Source: Bacillus sp. EB600 (lineage in GTDB: Bacteria; Bacillota; Bacilli; Bacillales; Cytobacillaceae). Taken from it: a stretch of DNA of 64,000 bases. The notes beneath the pieces were generated by a model, which was not told the origin of the DNA, ran no database searches, and saw only the letters and a list, made by a program, of their open reading frames with translations. The stretch is from the NCBI RefSeq assembly GCF_024494385.1, contig NZ_JAEVLT010000019.1, positions 28,880 to 92,879 on the forward strand. Direction: 5' to 3'. Positions 26,528-35,182 of the stretch are shown piece by piece; position 1 is the first letter of the stretch, and the number at the start of each line of letters is the position of its first letter. The translations under genes and the position numbers were made by a program.

Positions 26528-26582
26528 GTTAACTTTAGTTAACACGGTTAACCTATTGATATATAATAGTTAATAAGTTAAC
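26528..26582. promoter_or_regulatory. Phased GTTAAC operators upstream of the coiled-coil gene
   Basis: GTTAAC occurs at 26528, 26538, 26547 and 26577: steps of 10, 9 and 30 bases, i.e. near one, one and three helical turns. They cover the region where the promoter of the next gene should be. This looks like an autoregulated operator for the KfrA-like protein. The same hexamer recurs inside and after the gene. Confidence 0.55.
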
Positions 26583-26600
26583 TTTTGGAGAGTGAAAAAA

Positions 26601-27509
26601 ATGTCCGACAAAACGTTTGGGGTAAAAGTAAGTGAAGAAATATATGACAAAGTAAAGAATATGATCGATATTTCCGGGATTTCTTCAAAAGAGTGGTTTG
26701 AAAAAGTTGTAGCAGTAAGTGAGGTTCAAAGCTTAAAGGACGGTTCCGGAGATTATAAGCAAGATTTAACAGAATTAGAGAAGCACACTACCCGCATTTA
26801 TGAGTTAGTGGCCAATATGATTCAACGTGCTAATTACTTAAAAGATGATGCAATGAAGGGATTAGAAACCAAGCTAGAAAGCAAGGAGTTAACTATTTCT
26901 GAGTTGCAGGGTAATGTTAAAACATTAAAAGATGAATTAAAACGATTAGAAGATGATTCAAAGCAATCTGAGAATGACAAACAAGCTTTATCTGAACAAG
27001 TGGAAGGATTAAGATCCACAAACGATAATAACCAGGCCCTTATTCAGGAATACAAAGAAAAGATCGATACGTTATCATCATTAGTAAATGAATATAAAGG
27101 GTTTGCTACGGAGAACGTTGAGTTGAAAGAGAAATATGCAGCAGAAAAAGAACAAATGAAATCAGAATTTGAACAAAAAGAAAGTAATTTTGAATCTTCT
27201 ATCCATCAATTAAAAGCAACAGTTCAAGATCAACGTAAACAAGTTGAGCAGTTGACAGAAAAGCTCAGCAGCACGATCCAAGTAAACGAAAAAGAAACCG
27301 AATCATTAAAGGTTAACTTTGAAAACCAGTTAACTCAGTTAACCAACTCGAAAGATATAGAAAGAGAACGTGCTATCTTAGAAGTGGAAAGAAAATATCA
27401 AGAAAAGCTTCAAGAAGTGCATGATCAATACAATGAAAAACTCGCTCGATTGTATGAAAAATTTGATCGTAATGAAGATACAGGTAAAGGAAAAACAGAA
27501 AATAAATAA
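26601..27509 (+). CDS. KfrA-like coiled-coil DNA-binding protein (plasmid maintenance)
   Basis: About 302 aa: a short N-terminal domain TFGVKVSEEIYDKVKNMIDI with a following DISGISSKEWFEKVV, compatible with a compact DNA-binding fold, then one long coiled coil from about residue 75 to the end (heptads rich in E, K, L, Q). This architecture is that of KfrA-type plasmid proteins, which bind their own promoter and aid segregation. The promoter region has phased GTTAAC sites. Start ATG 26601 follows GGAGAG; a GTG at 26592 is possible. A terminator lies right after the stop, and 240 bases further a decayed copy of the gene's 3' part remains. Confidence 0.7.
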   Translation: MSDKTFGVKVSEEIYDKVKNMIDISGISSKEWFEKVVAVSEVQSLKDGSGDYKQDLTELEKHTTRIYELVANMIQRANYLKDDAMKGLETKLESKELTISELQGNVKTLKDELKRLEDDSKQSENDKQALSEQVEGLRSTNDNNQALIQEYKEKIDTLSSLVNEYKGFATENVELKEKYAAEKEQMKSEFEQKESNFESSIHQLKATVQDQRKQVEQLTEKLSSTIQVNEKETESLKVNFENQLTQLTNSKDIERERAILEVERKYQEKLQEVHDQYNEKLARLYEKFDRNEDTGKGKTENK

Positions 27510-27516
27510 GTTAAAA

Positions 27517-27546
27517 ACAGGGAACGGAGCGATGTCCGTCCCCTGT
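27517..27546 (+). terminator. Terminator of the KfrA-like gene
   Basis: Stem ACAGGGAACGGA / TCCGTCCCCTGT with one mismatch, 6-base loop, 8 bases after the stop. Confidence 0.65.
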
Positions 27547-27740
27547 TATGCATGTTGGTAAAAGACCTTTAAACACATATGGCTATCTTTAAAATATATC
27601 AATAAAAATAATCCCTACAATGAAGAAATTTCTTGTTTCGCCCTCCTTTCTATAATCTTTGATGAACTTCAAGATAGTACAGGCAATATTAAAGGACTGG
27701 TTCACAACTGGTTAGATATATAAATAAATACCCTTGGAGA

Positions 27741-27860
27741 AATGTTCCAGGCGAACGAAAAAGAAATCGAATCATTAAAGGTTAACAATAAAACTAAGTT
27801 AACTTAGTTAACCTGATCAAGAAAAAACGTGCTATCCTAGGGTCAACCAACAAATATAAA
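27741..27860 (+). pseudogene. Decayed duplicate of the KfrA-like gene's 3' region
   Basis: The DNA around CGAACGAAAAAGAAATCGAA (27752) through ACGTGCTATCCTAG (27827) matches 27285-27382 inside the gene, with indels that destroy the frame. Three GTTAAC hexamers survive with spacings of 17 and 9, exactly as in the gene (27312, 27329, 27338 versus 27781, 27798, 27807). Confidence 0.7.
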
Positions 27861-27902
27861 AAAGCCTAATTTCTCGTTTACAACACCGAGAAATTAGGCT
27901 TT
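27861..27902. terminator. Strong terminator
   Basis: Perfect 16-base arms AAAGCCTAATTTCTCG and CGAGAAATTAGGCTTT, 10-base loop. A run of A on the left gives a T run on the minus strand, so it best serves the lipoprotein gene ending at 27991. Confidence 0.8.
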
Positions 27903-27990
27903 AGTTACTTCATAAAAGCGCCCTTTAATGGAATAACTGGGTAGTTTCTATTAGCTGGGTTGAATAAGAAAGTAGTAACATTGTCTGTGC

Positions 27991-28461
27991 TCATTTCACT
28001 AATTTTTCACCTGATATAATTTCAAATAAAACTGCTGACTGTTCTTTTGTTAATTGAAGAGCATACTGATTATCACCTCGACCAATCACCAATCTGTCTT
28101 TATCAGGAGTAATCCAAATTTTGTTCAATATTGCATGTACCTTTATTTTAGGGTCTTTAGGTTGAAAAACAAATTGATAATCAGGCGGTTGAAGAGTATC
28201 TCTTTTTGCATATTCCCATTTAAGTTCATTTAGAATTTCCTTTACTTTATGGACTTGCTTTCCATTTGTGATTTTTCTAAATTCTTCAAAATTACTTTCA
28301 TTACCAACACACTTTTGGGCTTTGATGAATTGGTCTTCGTCTTTTATTCCATTTGCCACCCCAGTTGTGGAGGTTGTTCCGTTAGGTTTATTATGCGAAC
28401 AGCCTGTTGAAAATGAAATAATAATGCTAATAAAAATTGGGATCAACAATAAGTTTCTCAA
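27991..28461 (-). CDS. Small lipoprotein, unrecognised
   Basis: About 156 aa. With the TTG start at 28461 the protein begins MRNLLLIPIFISIIISFSTGC, a lipoprotein signal whose lipobox is FSTGC. GAGGAGGG lies 12 bases upstream, which supports this start over a longer in-frame extension up to 28557. The mature part has EDQFIKAQKCVGNESNFEEF and a C-terminal segment DRLVIGRGDNQYALQL resembling small beta domains. Attached to the outer face of the membrane. Function unknown. Confidence 0.65.
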   Translation of the reverse strand: MRNLLLIPIFISIIISFSTGCSHNKPNGTTSTTGVANGIKDEDQFIKAQKCVGNESNFEEFRKITNGKQVHKVKEILNELKWEYAKRDTLQPPDYQFVFQPKDPKIKVHAILNKIWITPDKDRLVIGRGDNQYALQLTKEQSAVLFEIISGEKLVK

Positions 28462-28639
28462 TTCGAATACTTCCCTCCTCTGAGTCAATTGTGCAGTACT
28501 CTTGTCAAAAATGTTAACTAAAAAGGACACAATCCCTTGCACTGGAATAGCGCCCAATTGCTGAATACCATTATTAAAGTAAAGGGTTAGCGTAAGTACA
28601 TTTTTTCACAAACTTCTGATTCTCAAAAATAGTCTTTAA

Positions 28640-29014
28640 TTAATAATTTTCTAACTCATTATTTAAGTCCCTTAAAATTACATCTATTTCGACCACCGCT
28701 GTATTATTGTCTGTCGGGAATATGGATGGTTTAACTCTATCTTCTTTCATTGGAATAAGAAATTCATTAATAAACCCAGCCAATTCAATTGGCTCAGCTT
28801 TAAAGTTACTCCACTCATAAACTGCACAGTTTTCCGCAAATTCTTTTTTAGGAAAGAAAGGAATCAACATATTTCCATCATCATCCTGTGCAGTTGCCCA
28901 ACCATCATCATATAGCCCCCAAACTTCCTCATAATCTACGACCTTTTTAATAAAATACTCATACCTAACATTTGGTGGTTGTTTTATGACCGATTCAAAC
29001 TCTTTTTGATTCAT
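28640..29014 (-). CDS. DUF2750 domain protein
   Basis: A 124-aa soluble protein with the DUF2750 pattern: RYEYFIKKVVDYEEVWGLYD, then DGWATAQDDDGNMLIPFFPK and KEFAENCAVYEW. The family is common in bacteria as small single-domain proteins, and some polymorphic-toxin loci carry similar proteins as immunity candidates. Start ATG 29014 has GGAGG eight bases before it. Function unknown. Confidence 0.7.
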   Translation of the reverse strand: MNQKEFESVIKQPPNVRYEYFIKKVVDYEEVWGLYDDGWATAQDDDGNMLIPFFPKKEFAENCAVYEWSNFKAEPIELAGFINEFLIPMKEDRVKPSIFPTDNNTAVVEIDVILRDLNNELENY

Positions 29015-29832
29015 ATCCTTTTCCTCCAGCAACTTCATTTGAAAAATCCATTTAACTATAAATTCTTTAGCAGGAAATAAAATACCTTCTTTCGCTAAAG
29101 GCCTTTACTTCAATAAGAAAAAGCTATTCTCCTTCTTGAAGAATAGCATCCGTTAGCGAAATAAGACTTTTAAACATTTATTGTTACTACTAAGCTATTT
29201 TGTCCAATAGTTGACGATAAAAGATGTCCTCTTATTGACGGCGAACGTGTCCAGTTCCTGTTTTCATATAATTTTGGAAATCATTTTGCTGGGTTAAAAT
29301 GTCCAGTTTTTAAGCATTTTAGCCCAAAAAGTAGCATTGACATTTAAGTTGTCCAAATTAGGGGGTTTTAGAGTACGATTTGGACATAAATAATCGACTT
29401 TTTTCAAGTTACTCCGTTCACTATGTAGCACAGAAAAAGGATAGTTTTTTTAGAGTGTGGTATATTTTGAAAATTAAAAGTGAAGCATTCCTGTCGTGAT
29501 TCTCACTTAAAATCCAGTAGTTACAACGACTGGCAGTTAAAAATACTGTTATTGGCAGTATCTTTTATAAATGTAAGAAAGCCAAAAATACGCAAGTAGT
29601 GCATAAAAACTCGCATAATTTTAGATCTTTAATTTTATTCTTTATTGTATTAGAGCACCCGTTAGCACAACAAGCAAAAAAAGACTGCCGCAGCAATCTC
29701 CATCTTTTACTCTTGTTATTTGGTTAATGATTGGCGATTTCTACAATAAGTAGAATTTGACAAACCTCAATGGTTCCCCCAATTTAAATTACAGAACAGG
29801 CCTGTCTCAAGTAGCATGGGTAGGCCGTCCTA
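29015..29832. other. Long gap with repeat-type sequence and hairpins
   Basis: No gene supported. It contains one member of the recurring TTACTTCAATAAGAAA-type intergenic repeat (about 29098-29120) with hairpin GCTATTC/GAATAGC right after it, a weaker member near 29649-29690, and an inverted repeat GTCCAAAT/ATTTGGAC near 29353-29386 in a stretch dotted with TGTCC motifs. Confidence 0.5.
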
Positions 29833-30597
29833 TTAGTTAAACGTGACATTTACCTTATAACCCATATTCTTAAAAAATTCCTTTAACGCTTTTTTTGCAT
29901 TTTTCTCTGCAGTATCTAGTAGACCACTAGAGATGGCATCTTGACGAATTTGCTCTTGTGCATCAGCTGCCATTTTAAACCCCTCATCCATTTTAGTAGC
30001 AGCACGGAAAAGCCCACCATTTTCATAGGTTTGTGCTTTATCCATCTGTAATGATGGGTCCTGGATGAGCTTTGCATGAGGAAGGGTAATATCTATTTCT
30101 TTTGTTTTTTCATTAATAACCATGTCCTTAGAAGTAATCCCTTTCAAATCAACACCAGCAATTACCGTCCCAGGTATAATTAATAGTACTTCACGTTTTG
30201 TTCCTGGCAAATCCTTAGAGATGTCTTTCCCGAAAATCTTATTATCCTTTTCGTGTATAACCGCTTTCGTATAGGCTTCAGCTGTTGCCAATGTGGATAG
30301 CTCTTGAACGTGTTCAACAAACGTGACAGACTTATGTTTGAAGGTACTGCCCGCAAATAGCCAAATTACTCCTAAAGTGATGATTAAAAGAACAAGGATG
30401 GCCAAAATAATCTTAAATACAACAGCTTTAAAGAAAAACTTAAATATTCCTTTCGGTGGAGATACAGATCTTAAGTTATGATCTATCGCAATAGTTGCAG
30501 CACTTTGCTGTTGTGCTTCTTTTAATTCTATTAATAGTCTTTCTAGCTGTGCAATTTTTTCGTCTTTTTCTTCTATAATTTCTCTATTGGTATTCAT
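29833..30597 (-). CDS. DUF4230 membrane-anchored protein
   Basis: About 254 aa: an N-terminal coiled coil (IIEEKDEKIAQLERLLIELK), one transmembrane segment about residues 60-80 (VFKIILAILVLLIITLGVIW), and an outside DUF4230 domain with SVTFVEHVQELSTLATAEAY, LLIIPGTVIAGVDLKGI, ITLPHAKLI and the Ala-rich C-terminal helix ending FFKNMGYKVNVTF. The family is widespread in Firmicutes and Bacteroidota without a known role. Start ATG 30597 is chosen for the GAAGGGTG upstream; an earlier in-frame Met exists at 30621. Confidence 0.75.
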   Translation of the reverse strand: MNTNREIIEEKDEKIAQLERLLIELKEAQQQSAATIAIDHNLRSVSPPKGIFKFFFKAVVFKIILAILVLLIITLGVIWLFAGSTFKHKSVTFVEHVQELSTLATAEAYTKAVIHEKDNKIFGKDISKDLPGTKREVLLIIPGTVIAGVDLKGITSKDMVINEKTKEIDITLPHAKLIQDPSLQMDKAQTYENGGLFRAATKMDEGFKMAADAQEQIRQDAISSGLLDTAEKNAKKALKEFFKNMGYKVNVTFN

Positions 30598-30691
30598 TTT
30601 TTCACCCTTCATTTTTAACATTACAATTTTTATCCTTTTAATCCCCTGCCCGTTACTTCAATAAGAAGAATGAATCGCCGCATAACCCAAT

Positions 30692-31684
30692 TTATTCACC
30701 TACTACTCCATCACCATCTCGGTCGTCCATATATTTATAGAGCCATGAATCACGAGTAATTGGCATTTTAAAACCAGCAGCTTTGGCTTCAGCGATCGTA
30801 ACCTTTCCATTATGATTAGTATCCACCTTGCTAAGATCTTCATTGCTTCTTACCGTTCCGTTTGCCGGTGGCGTTGGTGGCGTACTACTCGTACCTGCCG
30901 TTTTCCCTAAATTTTTATTCACTTCATCTGGGTTTACATTGTCAAATTCATCTGTAATGGATCTGCCCTGAATTTTGTATGTGAATTTATAATGGTTAGG
31001 AATTTGCGTCTGAGGATTTGGATATGAAATAATTGCGACAAAATCGGTACAACCTCCTGCATCTCGAATCACTTTTTCCATATAAGCTTGATCGCCGTGC
31101 CTGTTGAGAGTGCTGTCCTGAGGTGTAATGTTATATGCGTTTGATACTCCTCCAAGTGAGTCGGCAATCACATGCCCTTTATCCAAGTTTGGACTCTCTG
31201 TACCAGGAACATTTGCTTCTTTAGAGTAATATCTACCTGATGACAAAACATGATCAGTATTCCGATTTTGGAGTGTTATATTTTTTGCCTCAACACGAAT
31301 TAGCTGCCCGTATTCATTTGTAAAAGCCCAATATTCCCTGTCCCCAAACCCGACATCAACTCTGACATTCGGCTTTCTATAACCTGACATATCTCCACCA
31401 TCTACTACAATTAGTGTATATTTACTGTAGTCAAAGTCACCATTAACACTTGTTGGTGTACTAGTGGCTGGAACACTTGGACTGACTGCGCTTTCACTAG
31501 TGGTTTTTTCAGCTTTATTGTCAGGTGTACTTTTTTTGCTTTCAACAGTGGATGCAGTCTTTTTGCTAACTTCTTGAGTTTTATTTATTTTGACTTTTTC
31601 CTCTTTTCTAGTTGTTTCATTTGATGAACAAGCTGCAAGGAAAACTAATAAAAACGCCATAAATAAGTAGGTTAATTTCTTCAT
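30692..31684 (-). CDS. Secreted DNA/RNA non-specific endonuclease lipoprotein with EF-hand
   Basis: A 330-aa protein. Lipoprotein signal MKKLTYLFMAFLLVFLAAC with Cys19; a Ser/Thr/Lys-rich linker to about residue 85; a non-specific nuclease domain with LDKGHVIADSLGG (catalytic His in DKGH, about 168-171) and NITPQDSTLNRHGDQAYME (metal-site Asn region); and a C-terminal pair of calcium-binding loops, DTNHNGKVTIAE (about 288-299) and DDRDGDGVVGE. DKGH replaces the DRGH of Serratia-type nucleases, as in relatives in Bacillus. Probably anchored on the cell surface, degrading external nucleic acid. It could affect DNA uptake or competitors. Its own ribosome site precedes ATG 31684. Confidence 0.85.
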   Translation of the reverse strand: MKKLTYLFMAFLLVFLAACSSNETTRKEEKVKINKTQEVSKKTASTVESKKSTPDNKAEKTTSESAVSPSVPATSTPTSVNGDFDYSKYTLIVVDGGDMSGYRKPNVRVDVGFGDREYWAFTNEYGQLIRVEAKNITLQNRNTDHVLSSGRYYSKEANVPGTESPNLDKGHVIADSLGGVSNAYNITPQDSTLNRHGDQAYMEKVIRDAGGCTDFVAIISYPNPQTQIPNHYKFTYKIQGRSITDEFDNVNPDEVNKNLGKTAGTSSTPPTPPANGTVRSNEDLSKVDTNHNGKVTIAEAKAAGFKMPITRDSWLYKYMDDRDGDGVVGE

Positions 31685-32193
31685 AAATTGTCCCCTTTTT
31701 TTGTAAATATCTGTAGAAATATCAGTACTATTATACTGCTAAAATACTTCAAGTAACGATTAAATTTATATAATTTAAATAGGATTCCAAGCCAAAGCTG
31801 AAATCCTATTTATCTTAACTCCAAAAAATTAATATTAACCTAGTTTTGGTAAAAACTCCTTATTCCATTAAACTGGGAGCGTTAATACAATAAGCATAGC
31901 TTGGCAATTATGTATAAATATATGCACCTATACAATTTTGCATTGTGTAATAATTTAATACGTCTTACAACCTTACTGCCAAAACCTGCATCATTTAAAT
32001 TCCAGAACAGTCTATAATGCCTGCCACTTCATGTAAGTTGCTTCGAAGTATCAGAACAGAAAAACAATGTTTTTCATTTTAATGAATGCCTCGCTTCTTA
32101 AGTTAAGATATGATGTCGGTCATAATCTCCGTCAAAATAAGGACACTTTGTACCATCAATATATGGATATTATAGGGTAGCAAAAACAATTTA
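31685..32193. other. Gap with a hairpin
   Basis: Only an imperfect hairpin AAATAGGATT / AATCCTATTT (about 31777-31811) stands out. No gene. Confidence 0.4.
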
Positions 32194-32505
32194 TTATAAA
32201 TAATTGTTCAATTCCCTTACTTTTTCTTGTATATCAAATACATAATCATTTTTAGAGAACCTGTATTCATCCCCCTGAACAGTTCTGATAATAAGTACAT
32301 CACAAGGAATAATACGACTTACTACAACTTCCTTTGGTTCATTAACAAATCCAGGATTTGTAAAAAGTAAAATTATGCGAACAAACCAATTGCGTTTCTG
32401 TTTCTCTGTATAAGTTCGCTTTACCTGTTCAGTTGTAACTTCATAACTTTTAATATCGAATAATGAGATTTTTTTTGAACCTATTTCAATAAAGTCTTTT
32501 TCCAT
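32194..32505 (-). CDS. Hypothetical protein, possible PH-like fold
   Basis: 103 aa starting MEKDFIEIGSKKISLFDIKS. Alternating strands with EPKEVVVSRIIPCDVLIIRT and a C-terminal helix (VFDIQEKVRELNNYL) recall small membrane-associated PH-like proteins, and the middle NWFVRIILLFTN is hydrophobic. The start at 32505 is the second Met of the frame; the first (32526) would add seven residues. Not recognised. Confidence 0.5.
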   Translation of the reverse strand: MEKDFIEIGSKKISLFDIKSYEVTTEQVKRTYTEKQKRNWFVRIILLFTNPGFVNEPKEVVVSRIIPCDVLIIRTVQGDEYRFSKNDYVFDIQEKVRELNNYL

Positions 32506-32672
32506 TATGTAAGACCTCGCAATCATTTTGTTACTCTTACTTATAAATAATTATTCCCATCTTGTAAGCTTTCCCTTCCTCAACTATCCTGCCCCGTTAC
32601 TTCAAGAAGAAAAGGCATTACCGTTGTTTCAGTAATGCCTCCGATAAATTAGTATGAAATCCAGTTAAAATG

Positions 32673-33167
32673 CTAATTTTGGCGAAAATCAAAAGTTTTA
32701 TCAGGAACGTCTAATTTATGTCCATTTATAACAACAGTGTCATTATCTACCCATTTGATTTTGGCAGTTTCTTCGTGGTAGTTCCAATATATATTTTTAG
32801 GATTTTTATCGTCCTTGTTAAAATTCAATTCGCCTCGAATGGCAAAATCAGTGGTTGCACCACCACTAGATACATAAGCCTTTAAAGTGTATTGTTTATT
32901 TGGAGAGTCCACTGATTTGATTAGTTCCCCTTTAGGTAAATAATTTAAAGTAGGACCTGCAAAGAAAGTCATATAAATATGATAAGAAATCCAAATTACC
33001 AGAGGAATAAATATCAAAACAAGTCCTACTATAATCAATTTTTTCTTATTCACTTGGCTTACCTCATTTGTTTTTTCGATTAATTGCATAAAGAAATAAT
33101 TAAGTGCATTATCAAACTTCTCGAATATAGTAAAAGTTCTCCTTATAAAAGAAAAATCCTTCTTCAA
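32673..33167 (-). CDS. DUF5412-type membrane protein
   Basis: Up to 164 aa with one transmembrane helix (LIIVGLVLIFIPLVIWISY, about 45-63) and an external domain with LIKSVDSPNKQYTLKAYVSS and IYWNYHEETAKIKWVDNDTV, the usual DUF5412 pattern (signal-anchored protein of Bacillaceae, unknown role). The start is uncertain: TTG 33167 gives the full frame, while an internal ATG (MQLIEKTNEV) would give a protein closer to the usual length. Recurrent intergenic repeats flank it at both ends. Confidence 0.6.
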   Translation of the reverse strand: MKKDFSFIRRTFTIFEKFDNALNYFFMQLIEKTNEVSQVNKKKLIIVGLVLIFIPLVIWISYHIYMTFFAGPTLNYLPKGELIKSVDSPNKQYTLKAYVSSGGATTDFAIRGELNFNKDDKNPKNIYWNYHEETAKIKWVDNDTVVINGHKLDVPDKTFDFRQN

Positions 33168-33358
33168 GTAACCTTTAGTGCAATAAGAAAAGACCCCCCT
33201 AGTTTGCAGCTGGTCTTCAACTCTTGCACCCTTTAGTGTAAGTACATTTATTCACAAACTCTTTAGAAAAAAAAACTACTTTAAATACCTTAATATGGAA
33301 ATATCTGAAATTTTATTATATTCTATTATCATAGTTAATTATTGGGAGGGATATATAC

Positions 33359-33409
33359 ATGTCATTTGAATTGATTGGTGAAGAACAACGTTTACGACTT
33401 TTTCAATAA
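33359..33409 (+). CDS. Possible 16-aa peptide with strong ribosome site
   Basis: GGGAGGG then ATG opens MSFELIGEEQRLRLFQ and stops. The ribosome site is good, the peptide short. It might be a leader peptide for the membrane protein 70 bases downstream or the remaining 5' end of a deleted gene. Confidence 0.25.
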   Translation: MSFELIGEEQRLRLFQ

Positions 33410-33481
33410 TATCAAAACAAAATCCTTAAGACATATTTAGGATTGTTATTCCTATACAAAACGGAAGCGAAGTGAAGGGGA

Positions 33482-33826
33482 TTGCAGTTAATAGTAGTAT
33501 TAACCGGTTGTTTATTGGTAACTTATTTATTGCTGACGATCATCACCATTATTTTTACTGCAACTATTAAAGATTTTTCATCTTGTTTTCTTAACGCAGT
33601 ATTAACGGTTTTTTGTTTGTGGTTTGTACGTTATCTAACTCACAATCTAGCAGCGCCGATAGCCCTGAATTTTTTTAAAAAAGGGACATCCCTCGAATCC
33701 TTAGCAAACCAAATAAATATTTTAGGAATCGTATTACTTCTGATATTATGCGTGGTTCAAGGATTTCTACTTTATAAGTCGATTGTAAGAAGAAATAACG
33801 TAAAAAAGGGTAACTTTAATATGTAG
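33482..33826 (+). CDS. Small membrane protein, unrecognised
   Basis: A 114-aa hydrophobic protein with about three membrane segments: LIVVLTGCLLVTYLLLTIITIIF, CFLNAVLTVFCLWFVRYL and IVLLLILCVVQGFLLY, and a basic tail. The start is unclear: TTG 33482 abuts a GAAGGGGA stretch with no spacer and no ATG is available. A hairpin TCGCTC-TCAGAGCGA lies just after the stop. Only clear plus-strand gene between 27.5 and 50.8 kb. Confidence 0.45.
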   Translation: MQLIVVLTGCLLVTYLLLTIITIIFTATIKDFSSCFLNAVLTVFCLWFVRYLTHNLAAPIALNFFKKGTSLESLANQINILGIVLLLILCVVQGFLLYKSIVRRNNVKKGNFNM

Positions 33827-34636
33827 TGTTGCAAATCGCTCTCAGAGCGATTTATTTTTGTTACAACGTATCCATTACCCTCATTTGAGGTTTATTTAGC
33901 ACAATACCTCACCCCCATAAATTATTCTCTAAACATTTATCCAGTTCCTTCTTTCACAAACCTGCCCCGTTAGTCGAATAAAAAAGAACTGTACACAAAG
34001 CCTTTTAGTTGTTAACTCTTGCCCCTGCTATTTAAACAAATAACAGTGATAAACATTACTTATCCCTATCCCTATGTTGACTATCTTTAATTGTCTTTGC
34101 CATAGCTAAGAAAACAATTATTATAAACGCTGCGGAGAAAAAAATTACAGAATACAAAGATATACCATCCCTTTCGGCTTCTGTTTGCCCCAAGTCTTTT
34201 GTATTATTTTACCATACGTTATTAAACTATTCTGCCCCGTTTGTTTAAGTGAAAACCCTCACAATCTCTTCAACCATAACGATTTTCTTTAAATGTGTTG
34301 TGCAACAATCTGGCCCTTTAGTTGAGCAACCTAATAAGCGTTTTTAAATAACTTTATTTTACTGAAACAGTTGGCCGTTAGCCAAAATAACGGGTAAGAT
34401 GTTGCGAGGAATACACATGGGCCGACCACTCAACAAATATTTTTCGGCCTACTTGCTGTTCTGGCTGTCAAAGTAATAAAAGCCCGGCTTTCCTATTAAG
34501 GAGGGAACCGGGCTTCTACTAGAGATCAACTGTTTGGAATTTGGAACGTATTTACTATATCATGGTTTATTTACAGTTTAGTTAATGGAAAAGAACAGTT
34601 TGATAACAGAGAATTACAAAAACCGGAAAAGTTGTT
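33827..34636. other. Gap with small possible membrane peptide and repeat family members
   Basis: Contains the terminator-like hairpin after the previous gene, three or four members of the recurring CTGCCCCGTT-type repeat (33961-33985, 34231-34253, 34305-34340, 34366) and the 45-codon frame listed separately. Confidence 0.45.
34056..34193 (-). CDS. Possible 45-aa single-span membrane protein
   Basis: TTG 34193 opens a frame with a hydrophobic helix (SLYSVIFFSAAFIIIVFLAM) followed by a charged tail KTIKDSQHRDRDK. No ribosome site is obvious and a stop closes the frame just upstream, so it may be the end of a lost gene. Coding-like composition is the only support. Confidence 0.3.
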   Translation of the reverse strand: MGQTEAERDGISLYSVIFFSAAFIIIVFLAMAKTIKDSQHRDRDK

Positions 34637-34903
34637 TTATAAATAATTTTTGTGCTTTTCTTTCAATCTTTCCACAGTCTTTTGATGAAACTTCATAAAT
34701 CTTGAGTAAAGCTCATAAAACAGCCAACTAACCGGGATAAAAATTAGAAAAGCCAATGACTGAAACCACACCGCGCAAACCAGACTATAAACTGAAATCA
34801 ACATGAAGGTCCAGAAAGCAATTTTAATATAAATCTTGTTTCGTTTTGCAATTCGCTCTGCTCTCTTTAAAGTATTTTTAAAAGTCTTTTCTGATTTATT
34901 CAC
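34637..34903 (-). CDS. Small two-span membrane protein
   Basis: 88 aa with a basic N-terminus (TLKRAERIAKRNK), two membrane segments (IAFWTFMLISVYSLVCAVWF, SLAFLIFIPVSWLFYELY) and a basic C-terminus. Start GTG 34903 overlaps the stop of the preceding frame (GTGAATAA), which suggests translational coupling with the broken lipoprotein-like frame upstream. May be the last gene of the conjugation operon. Not recognised. Confidence 0.5.
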   Translation of the reverse strand: MNKSEKTFKNTLKRAERIAKRNKIYIKIAFWTFMLISVYSLVCAVWFQSLAFLIFIPVSWLFYELYSRFMKFHQKTVERLKEKHKNYL

Positions 34904-35176
34904 TGGTCTCCCCTGCCTTTCTAGTTATTTCTCCGATATATTCAATACTGTCACTCTTCCAACCTTCACCCTTCACATATAAAAACTTTGTCCTGACAAA
35001 TACATGATCTGTATTACTTACACCGTTAAAACTTATAGTTAAATCAAACTCATTCATAAATCCAGCTTCGTTCTTGCTTATTTTCCGCTCAAAACTGGAT
35101 AGATTAGCAGCTGAAATTTGAACTTCTGTGCTGCTTTCTGAAGCTCCCGACGTTAACCAACAAAAGGCAGGAAAGC
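34896..35176 (-). pseudogene. Broken small lipoprotein-like gene
   Basis: The frame gives SESSTEVQISAANLSSFERK, then FDLTISFNGVSNTDHVFVRT and VKGEGWKSDSIEYIGEI, a plausible mature lipoprotein. The start region is damaged: just downstream of the hydrolase stop, a hydrophobic SCLLLVN stretch lies in another frame, and this frame has no start before an internal Met. It looks like a frameshift within the signal peptide. Distances (a few bases after the hydrolase gene, overlapping the next) show it once belonged to the operon. Confidence 0.4.
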
Positions 35177-35182
35177 CCTACC

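Noticed and set aside
29230..29400. Insertion sequence remnant suggested by repeated TGTCC motifs
   Set aside because: No transposase fragment and no paired ends could be defined.
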